NCBI GenBank assembly: GCA_010093485.1
Contig: MU001498.1
Coordinates: 363,697 to 427,696 of the forward strand
From: Karstenula rhodostoma CBS 690.94
Lineage: Eukaryota > Ascomycota > Dothideomycetes > Pleosporales > Didymosphaeriaceae
Reading direction: 5' to 3'
DNA length: 64,000 nucleotides
The notes under the pieces are model-generated. The model saw only the letters and a list, made by a program, of their open reading frames with translations. It did no database searches and was not told the origin of the DNA. The position numbers and the translations under genes are program-made. This document shows positions 1 to 8,679 of this stretch, in pieces (position 1 is the first letter of the stretch; every line of letters starts with the position of its first letter).

Positions 1-112
1 GTTGGAAATATCCTCCAGATATGGCTAATGGTCACTAGAAGCTGCGGTGATATAGATCTGAATAGAAATTAGTTGGTGTCGCATTATGTAGAGTGTATAA
101 GGTGAAATTCCA

Positions 113-1436
113 TCACGGGATTACCCAATTGAACGAATAGACGCGAGGGCAGAAGACGCACATGAAGTATCTTGCAAGCGCAATGAGCTTTACCGTTGAT
201 TCCAGAAGTCTAAAAGGCATTTGGTCAACTAGGGAATCTCTCGAGTTCATGGGGAAAGGGTAGCTAACTTACAGTCTACACAGTTGAAGCCCAATCTCTC
301 GTAACAGTATCAGGTGTTCTTGTTCCAGCGGAAGTCGCGGTCCAGACACTACGATACCCTGGCTGTGAATGCTGCAATTCTGCCGTTGGTCTGCGTCCCC
401 TTCCTCGGCATCTTGCGTTGTGTTTGTTGCACAAGTACAACTGTGTCCACGGCGTATGCCAGAAGAATCAGAACTGATGGGGTCAATAGGCGCATTTGGT
501 TCTGTCATCGATGCTGAGCCAGCTGCAGGCGCAACTGAGACACCATATGCAGTCCGATGCTGTGATACATTTGCTAGGTCAGCCCCCAGTTGCTTGAGTG
601 TCTGGCGTTGCTTCGAGAGTTCGGCACCCTGTCGACCCATATTCCTGCGGACCTCATCCTGGTCGATCTGTATATTGTTGATGGCAGCGGTAAGGTCTTC
701 GAGTGTGTCTTCCTGCCGAGCTTGAGATTCGGCTTGTTCGTGTACATGGCGCCGCATTTCAGACTGGATATTCTGGATGATCTGCAGTTTGCTCGTCTGA
801 GCCGAAACCACATCAACCAACTTTAAAAGCTTTGCATTCAGTTGAACGCATAATTTGGATTGTTCTTTTTGCATATCCTTCTGCTCGGGTTGCCCCGTTT
901 CGATCTGAGCCTTGATGAGATCACATTGCTTGCCGATGGATTCGCCATGTTTTCTAATAGTGTAATTAGTGTGCCATCGCCTGTATCGTGTCGATATCCA
1001 CTTACAGCACACATACGCTCAGCAAGACAATAATCTGATCAATAAACATGCCCAAGTTTTGTAAAAGCTTCTCCACCTTCTTGGGCAAATCGAATGTATA
1101 CCGTGTCTTCTTCGCGAATCCAGACAGTCTGCTCTTCTCTTTACGGGACCCCAGAGTCGACTCATATTTGCATAGCTCATTCTGCTCAAATTTGATGAGA
1201 AGTGCACCGGCTGAGCTTGCGAGTGCGGTTAAAGCATTCAGGCTGGCTCGATCAAGACCTTCAGGTCGAAGATCTTGCAACGTTCCTAGTACAAGAACAT
1301 AGCGCTTCAGGTTGGCCGTCAAGAGTTGATACTCTGATGCGGCACCGCCCGTCTCCTTCAGAGCCTTGTAGGTCCGATTGAGGATCGATATCGCCTTTGC
1401 GATGTCACCAGCGCTCCAGCCGAAGCCCACCGACAT
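113..1436 (-). CDS. STAND-type N-terminal domain protein with coiled coil, no NTPase
   Basis: Three predicted exons (1436-1006, 953-273, 209-113) give about 402 residues. The first ~140 residues (MSVGFGWSAGDIAKAISILN onwards) resemble the helical domain found at the N-terminus of many fungal NACHT/STAND proteins. It is followed by a Gln/Glu/Lys-rich stretch (roughly residues 145-260) that should form coiled coil, and then a Ser/Pro/Cys-rich tail. Both introns have GTAAGT donors (at 1005 and 272) and TTAG/TTTAG acceptors and keep phase. No P-loop, NACHT or repeat domain follows, so this is a stand-alone N-terminal module. The last short exon is the least certain part; without it the frame ends at 269. 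Function unknown; a signalling or incompatibility role is family-based inference only. Confidence 0.6.
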
Positions 1437-2529
1437 CGCTTGATCGTACGCTCGTCGGTGTCAAGGATAAAAGGGGATTCCTATGGAGGGAATGAATGCA
1501 AAAGTTATCGAGCCAATCTTCCGGAGGTTGTGCGTTCTCACAGGCCGACGCGGTACGCGACGAGGCTGAATATGCATGACGTGGCAGCTTGTGTAGGCTG
1601 TTTCTGTGCCTGAGGCATCCATGCAGTTGATGCGAGGCTGAATATCGTGGCAGGTACCGATTGATAGGTTCAAATATTACAAAGAAGTCCGTAACAAAAC
1701 ATTCGACTTCCGCACGAATCACTTCTGATCTATATAGTGATGCTATCTGTACATGTGCCCCGAAAAGTCGGTACTATAGGTATAGGCAAGATACAACTAG
1801 GGTTAGAGCTTGTCAATCTGTGTACGCTCTTCTTGGCAGTGCGCGCTTCTGCGTGATGTGGTCGTTCGGTGCGCATTTTTGGCGCGGCACTGTGACGAGC
1901 CTACAGCTTACAGTTGCGGGGCAATCGCACTACGATATCGAGTTTGTACCTTTGATTGAGCAGTCAGGGACGTGCGGGAGATTGGAGGCACACGGAATGT
2001 CAGAGAGCGAAGATGTATAGGAGGGGCAAGACGTATGGGACGTTGTGCCTTGGGGCCTTGCGGTAGGCAGATAAGTGCGTGGATATAGAAAGGGTTATAG
2101 ATGTTAGGGAAAGTACCCGGGCGTAAGGCGAGTGACTATGAGGGGTCTGTTGGCTGGGTAAAACGGGGAGCCTGCTCTGTAGAGGAGCGGCGCGATGCTG
2201 AACTTTGGGCAGCGATTGCCCGGCGCGTCTTCGAATAGTGACTAGATGTTCGCGATCAAGTTGTTGGGCAGTGACTATGAGGGGGTTGACGGAAGAGGAG
2301 AAGAGGGTGTACGGTCTCGGTGGGGGGCGCCTTTGACTCTAAGGAGGTTAGCATTCGGCACACATGATATCACTCAGGTCTACGTCATATGCAGTTCGAC
2401 ACGAGTCTCGGGGTCCCAGAGAGTCTCTTGCTGTTTGCGACATCGCTTCTTGTTATGGTGGCTTATTTATAGAGAGTAAGATATGCCGTGCGAAAGTGCC
2501 CAACGAGGAAATCCTATGTGCAGACCCTT
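1437..2529. other. intergenic, no supported gene
   Basis: About 1.1 kb between two minus-strand genes. Open frames here are short, overlap each other on both strands and show no recognisable domain or consistent splice signals. It should contain the 3' region of the kinase gene and the promoter of the STAND-domain gene. Confidence 0.5.
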
Positions 2530-3571
2530 TCACACTACATCTGCAAACCATCGATGTGATAAAGCTGCATGGGCTGTGATTCGCCTCTTAGGGTCAATAT
2601 TCGTCATCTTTCCGACTAGTTCCTTGAATACTGGGTCAATATCTTTCCATAGCGCGAACGGCGCCCGAGGAAGTTCTTGGTTAAAGCCCTCTTCAATAAC
2701 GGTGAATATTTGAGCCCACGGGCTGTCTCCTAGATGCTGGAGCAAACCGCCCAAACTCTCTAGGTCAGAGAAATAGGACAGCTGTCGTTCGAGAACGACA
2801 GCTAGCTTCTCCTCACCTTCATTGAGTTCTTCGTCGCTGACGGCGAAAATGACCCGTTTCGTCAGGGCATAGATGCACTATATTCCGGCAAGTCAGTAAT
2901 GGAAAGATTTTGATCGTACAAAACTTACAACAACCCCAAACGAAAAGATATCTGATGGCTTATGAACCTGACCAGATGCATGAGCCTCGGGGCTTCGCCA
3001 CATCCAATTCCCAACCTGCCTTCCAACGATGGCAGAATCGTCTGGAACATAAGCGGCATCTTCGGTATCGGCGATTTGGACCTGGCGAATGGTAGTGTTG
3101 CCATTTATTTCGTCCCAATTCACCATGATGTTATTTGGCTTGATATCTGTATGCACGATACCTTTTTCGTGTAATGTTGCAATGCCTCGGAGAGAGTCCC
3201 TCAATATTCGTTTTATCGAGGGAAGCGGGACGTCTTTCTGGGCGAACGAAAGGAGATGATCCTTGAAATATGTGTAGGCAAACATGGATTGGTCGGGAAT
3301 AGTATCATTGGCCACCCGGATGTAGGGAGACTTTTGGAGGTCGTTAAACATGGCTTGGAAGTACTTGAAGTCGTTATTTGACACACTCTTCAAGACGTAT
3401 TGCTGGTTACCAGCTCTATGGACAAAAAGTTAGTAGATTGTAGAGTTTTGATGTTGGGGATACCTACAAAGCGAGACATACGCGTCCAAGTGGTCCTGAT
3501 TTCTCTTGTAGAATGCGTTCAACGAGATACCGACGGCCCGATTCGCCTACGATTCGCGTGATTGCAGCCAT
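2530..3571 (-). CDS. atypical fungal serine/threonine protein kinase
   Basis: Three exons (3571-3468, 3415-2929, 2877-2530) make about 312 residues, a compact kinase domain. The start contains a glycine-loop-like RILQEKSGPLGRVCLAL. The first splice gives QQYVLKSV, carrying the beta-3 lysine. The catalytic loop is HTDIKPNNIMV, with HTD in place of HRD. The metal-binding DFG is replaced by DTE (IADTEDAAYV), the APE motif is SPE (NWMWRSPEAH), and KPSDIFSFGVV is the F-helix. The C-terminal lobe follows in the last exon (NIDPKRRITAHAALSHRWF). Lys and both catalytic Asp are present, so activity is possible. The set HTD/DTE/SPE matches a family common in filamentous ascomycetes. The start Met is uncertain; the frame stays open to 3724. 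Confidence 0.72.
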
Positions 3572-3724
3572 GAGAGGACTGCTGGGGCAGCGAGCTGTCC
3601 TGTGTACAAGTAAGGTCCAAGAGGTACTGAAGCCTTCGAATACAGAGACAGAAAATAAGCCGGTCCAAAGAACGGGGATAGGTTGATGTACGGAGCACAA
3701 GGATAGAGGGGACAACTGGTTCAC

Positions 3725-4446
3725 GAGCGACGGCCCAAGCTCCCTCCAGCCAATCAGATATGAGCTTTGGAATACGGGGAAAACATGTCAAACGAACTCA
3801 CACCCAGTACCACGATGTGCGCTACCACAGTAGGCCTCAACTCGTGACTTGAGTTTGGTGGACGTAGTGGCGATTAAGACCGCCAATAGTGCGGGTCGGT
3901 CGGCACACTCTCCATCGGCGACCCACCACCGCTCACCGGCCTTCTGCCCCGTCAACAGCGCCTCGTATTTGATCGCCCGTTACTCGCCAAAAGAGCACAT
4001 AGCACACGACACATCCAATCCATTGTTATCGCTGCGCCGATCTCGCTGCTCAGCCTTGATCCGCCTGCGCACAGACCACCGCTCAGCCTTGGTGCCTCGT
4101 GACCCAAAAGGGAAGTAGTAGAGCGCAAGTGACGTTGAGGTTCGCCTGATGATGTGTGCGAGGCGTTTTGGAGTGTTGAGACGATGGGTATATAGCGGCG
4201 TGGTGTCGCGGGGAATGACTTGTCTATCGAACACCGTTTCATGAATCACATTTTGTACGACCACACAGACACATACCACGACTTCAACGTTGAAGTCTTG
4301 AGAAAGCAATCATCCACGTCGTCTATACTTCGACCCAGCGCAGGAGCATAACTCAGGCTCTACGCTCCTACTTCTACGACTACCTCTCAAGTCACGCCGA
4401 TTTATAATCCAACCCCCAGCGGTTCGAAAGTCAACCATCACACAAC
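3725..4446. other. intergenic, no supported gene
   Basis: About 0.7 kb between the divergently transcribed kinase (minus) and the small Gly-rich gene (plus). Open frames of 80-110 codons exist on both strands but overlap each other and lack domains. Probably promoter sequence for one or both neighbours. Confidence 0.5.
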
Positions 4447-4665
4447 ATGGGTTGCGGCTCTTCAAAACAGGACTACGACTACCCACCCCCAATGAGGCAG
4501 CGGCGTGGTCGGAGAGGACATGGACAATATCATCACTACGGCGCCTCGAACGGTGCGAGTGTAGGTTTCTGGGGCGGTGGAGGGTTTGGTGGGGATGGCG
4601 GAGGTGGAGGAGGATGTGGTGGTGGCGATGGCGGAGGCGGTGGTGGTGGAGGAGGAGGATGTTAG
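4447..4665 (+). CDS. small glycine-rich protein with N-myristoylation/palmitoylation-type start
   Basis: A 72-residue intronless frame starting at an ATG preceded by CACAAC, a reasonable fungal initiation context. The N-terminus MGCGSSKQ has Gly2, Cys3 and Ser6, the classic signal for N-myristoylation plus palmitoylation and membrane anchoring. It continues with Asp/Tyr/Pro, then a basic RQRRGRRGHGQYHHYG patch, and ends in about 30 residues that are nearly all Gly with two Cys, the last one C-terminal. I do not recognise the gene. The start signal argues that it is real; the low-complexity tail and lack of homology evidence argue for caution. Confidence 0.5.
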   Translation: MGCGSSKQDYDYPPPMRQRRGRRGHGQYHHYGASNGASVGFWGGGGFGGDGGGGGGCGGGDGGGGGGGGGGC

Positions 4666-4837
4666 AAAGGCATGATTTGGAGAGTTATATACGCTTGATA
4701 TGGCTTCGGAGTTTTTGTTACGGATATGGTTATTTGGGCGTTAGGAAGGCTAGGATATCAGGTTTCTGGGCAGCCGGGAAAGACTTGACGTGGCATGGTT
4801 TGGATATCCTTGAATGAACATTTCTATCGTTTCTTGA

Positions 4838-6589
4838 TCATACACCTTCTTTCTCCTGTGTTGGAGCTTCAACTGCTTGTCCTGGCTCCTCTGTCGTCGC
4901 TATCCAACTATACAGAAACCACAGTGCGAAGACAACGATGGTGAGTGCGCAGGTAGTGCCGACGTATACGCGCCAGTTCTGGTCCTCGGGCAGCTTGAAA
5001 ATGCCTGCATCCCATAACGACTGTTCTTCTTCAGTATGTCCCTTGAATTCGGAAGGCGCTACGTACCGATAGCATCGTAGCGGGTAAGAAGGTTAATGTC
5101 AAGACAGTGATCGTCTTCATTGTCTGGCTATCTTTCGCCGTAAGGCGCGCGATGCGGATATTTTGCTTGCTGTCGCTTTGCGCTATCAGGCTGTACGTGA
5201 CATTGATCTGCGCTTGCACTCTTTCTTTGCTCGCCTCGAATTTCTGAGCTGTCATCGCCACCCTATCCTCTGCGAAAGCCAGCTGATCTTCCCACTCTAC
5301 CCGAACCGCCTTTCTCCTAGTACTCTCACTCAGTTGATCTCTGATATTCTCTATTCGATCCATGAGTTTTCGAAATCCATTACCGAGGTCTTTCACAGTC
5401 TTGGTAACGCTGTGAATCAGTCGAAGCTCCGTGCCAACCTCATGTAGTTCCCTCAACAAGTTTGTGAAGTCCTCTTCATGCTTTACCTTGTGGCGCCCAT
5501 GATAACCTCGCCATTGAGGCTCTATGCCGGTCTTGAGGTCCAGCGTCTCGATTTTGTGCCAGAGACGCTCGATGTCTTCTTCGAACTCGCGCATTCGTTG
5601 CTCGAAGACGAAGGTGAGGATGTGAAAGGGATGGTGCGCGAGTAGAGCGGATTGTCGGATGCAGCGGGTGCGGAGGGAGGTTGCGGTGGTTGGGACCACG
5701 GAAGTCAGCAGCGCGATAGTCGTGTAGTTGAACAGGTCGATACGCATCATGAGCGTGATTAGCCTATTCAGCCGAGGGACACGGAGCATGATATCTGAAA
5801 GTTGTTAGATTCAATACTGCTATGTAGGATTACCAGATCAAAATTGTGTGACAGTGTATTTGGCGTGGCACTGTCGATGGATTGGTCATCGATGACATGG
5901 CAGGCAAGTAGCTCCTCTTTCAACCTTCAGGTCAAACGTTTCGGTGCTGCTTTCTAGGAACAGTGAGGCAACAAAAGAACTTGTGTTTCAGTTCCCTGAT
6001 CGAAGCTGTGTAAAATGATCACTTCTTAAATAGCAAATCATACTTACAGATAGCAATTGGTGCATCTGCGCTTTCGTCAAAGAGTACATGATGCGAAAAA
6101 TGACTCCCTTTCAACTGATACACCGCTAGCATCTGCACGTCACGTCAGCCCCGCGACCAATATCATCCGAATCTGGCATACCTGTGGAGGGAAAATCCCT
6201 GCTGCGACGCACTCTCCCAGTACTCTCTTCGATATCCGTAAAGCTTTAGAGTCGCCATATACATGATCTCCATCGGCAGTTCTAATCCTCAGCGATAATT
6301 TTCGAGTGATCGAGGGTGAACTTACATGAGGATCAGTGGGCCGTTTTGATTTGCTTTTGCTGACTTTGTTCCTGGCGGTCGAGCGATAAGTTCTTTCTGC
6401 AGCGGTCAGCATACACACCAAGAAAGGTTTGTCACTTTCACTGACGATTTTTTGTACTTTGCTCAATAGCTCTGCTTCGTCGAGTCGATTGTTATCCGGT
6501 TCTTCGTCTCTCGAATCGAAATACTGCGCATTCGATTCTTTCACACAGCGCAACCGATCTAGAACGTAGTCATACTCTTGCGGATCCAT
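4838..6589 (-). CDS. CorA-like two-TM membrane protein (exon structure partly unresolved)
   Basis: The 3' part is clear. Frame 5789 to ~5072 encodes a long helical coiled-coil region (MREFEEDIERLWHKIETLDL) followed by TVLTLTFLPATMLS, the first TM of fungal CorA-like magnesium-transporter-fold proteins. A GTACGT intron follows. The last exon gives SLWDAGIFKLPEDQNWRVYV, a second TM (TIVVFALWFLYSW), an acidic tail and a stop at 4838. Upstream pieces on the same strand fit one gene: MDPQEYDYVLDRL at 6589, an exon ending GECVAAGIFPPQ (GTATGC donor), and an exon MLAVYQLKGSHFSHHV ending at a GTAAGT near 6052. Between about 5800 and 6040 no combination of canonical splice sites kept one frame. The canonical GMN motif of true CorA channels is not visible after the first TM. 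Confidence 0.5.
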
Positions 6590-6940
6590 GGAATAAGATA
6601 CTCTAAACTACGTCGTGAGGCTGAACAAGAGATGTCGGTTCGTAAGGTAAGAGAAGAGTGTTGATAGATCGAGGCGCTGTGTGTGGGGGCCATGATGCCC
6701 GCCTGATGCTAACCCTATTGGGCCTCTTGCAGAGACACTCTCAGCAGATCTCAAAGAAGGGTTTGAGAGACTCAAAATCAGGAAAGAATTCAAGGGCTTG
6801 CGATAACATCATAAGAGAGCAAGTTGCCAAAGATCATTCATCTTGAATTTGAGTAAGACACATAAGTGTCTAGGACGAAAGTAAACTAGCTGAGTGCCCG
6901 AAAAAGGTCCATAAACCAACATCTTGCTATCTAATCTGCA

Positions 6941-8180
6941 TCACGAGAAGACAATACATGCAATCAAACCCATCACCAACATCACCCTATCAGCACTAAA
7001 ATCCCGCAATCCACCTCCCGTTCTATAACGCATCTCTCGCACAGTCTCACACGCCCCAAAAGGTGTGGGCTCCAATCTCAACGGTAACCCATTACTTTCC
7101 GTCTGCATCCCATACCTCGCCTGCGTCGTTGTAGCCGCCCCTCGAGACCTCTCCCCAACATTCGCACAAAACGCCGCTCCTAGCACCGGATCTTCGCCCC
7201 CGCCGTTCCCTGACAGCGCAGAAGCAAGGTTCATATATCCCTGCTGTCCAAAGTAATCTCTGCAGTAGTTCGCCGCATCGTCAAATTTCCTGATAGCTTG
7301 CGTGGGCACCGAGTAATGCTGCTCTCCAGATGACTCGTACGTCGGATCGTACGTCGTTGCGCTGGAGATGGAGCATTCACTCGATGCTGTGATGGGGGTA
7401 TAGCATGCGCAGGAGATTTGTTGCGAGGCGGGGAGTGCGTAGAAGGAGGGGGTTACGGAGGCGCAGGAGTGGAGGATAGAGGCGTAGTCGGTGCAGGCGG
7501 CGTAGGCTGCTGCGGGGAGTGTTTTTGTTGGGTTGACTGGGTAGAGTTAGGGATGGCGATATACTGGGTGTGGGGGATAACTTACATCCGACGTCTTTGG
7601 ACGTACATGCTTGGTAGATACTTTTTGGGACACTGACGCCTTCTTCGGACGAAGTCGGTGTACAAGTCGGCGACGATAGTATGACTTCGACTATCTTCTC
7701 AATGGAGGGACCTCCGCCTGTGGAGTTCGTGCCGTTGAAGCTGAGTTCCAATGGCCCAAAAGCTTCTTGCACTTGTTCCACCGCGGGCAGATAACCATTG
7801 TTAAGCGGTTGGTAATACGCTGCGCCACCATAGGAGCCTCCATCGTCGGCAGGGTCGCTTGGGTCGTCGTCGGGACTGCCTGATCCGCCGCCACCACCAC
7901 CACCTGGTCGATATCCTGGACGTGATCCAGAACTTCCGCTACTCCCACTGCTGCCGCTGCTTCCTCCCCGGCTGCCACTGCCACTACCTGGTACAGTCAG
8001 TATTTAGCTTGGAGAAGCTTGGTTTGGGAGAGGCATACTTCCGCCACTGCTACTGCCCCCTCGACTTCCACCTCCGCTGCTTCCACCTCCACCACCTCCT
8101 CCCCCTCCCCCTCCAGCTGCAACCGCCAGCTCAACACCAGAAACAAACACAATTAATATACCAAAACTGAAATATCGCAT
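6941..8180 (-). CDS. secreted Gly/Ser-rich protein with C-terminal GPI-anchor-type signal
   Basis: Three exons (8180 to ~8034, ~7995 to ~7593, ~7541 to 6941) give roughly 380 residues. The start chosen at 8180 yields a good signal peptide (MRYFSFGILIVFVSGVELAV). It is followed by long Gly/Ser runs, an Asp/Pro-rich linker, then a cysteine-containing region. That region includes YAACTDYASILHSCASVTP, SCACYTP and two further Cys near the end. The C-terminus is short and hydrophobic (RVMLVMGLIACIVFS), as expected for GPI-anchor addition. Introns use GTATGC and GTAAGT donors. The pattern suggests a cell-wall or surface protein; no enzyme domain is visible. Exact role unknown. Confidence 0.7.
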
Positions 8181-8679
8181 ACTGAGTACTTCTTCCAACC
8201 TCTACGAAACAACGGGAGAAGCAAGCATATATAATCCCAACCGCCTTGTGAGGCTCAGCCGATCACACTTCAGACATAGCCGCAACTAGGCTCCCAAGAC
8301 GGAGGACCGTGCTCGCTTACACTAGACTGCGATGAACGGGGCGTACTCACGTGACTCAGGCGTACCACATCGGGCTGCGGCTGGTGTCTGGGCGTGAGGC
8401 GGGCAGAGAGGCTCTGCGCATGGTCAGCTGGGGGGTGGGTGGCGAGTAGGCTCACTGGAATAGGGCGCGGCGTACATCATTCGGTATTTTAATAATTCAC
8501 TTAATCAAATCTCGCGTGTTTGAGGGGTTGGAAAAGATGATATTATAACTGTGCGAGGTGTTAACGATGGAACAGCAAAAAGACTCGCACCTACACTATG
8601 ATACACTAAAAATGGTTTAAGTACTGCGTTTCTCCTCTTAGGGTAGCATGGTTGGACTCAATCTGTGGGTTGGGCGCTG

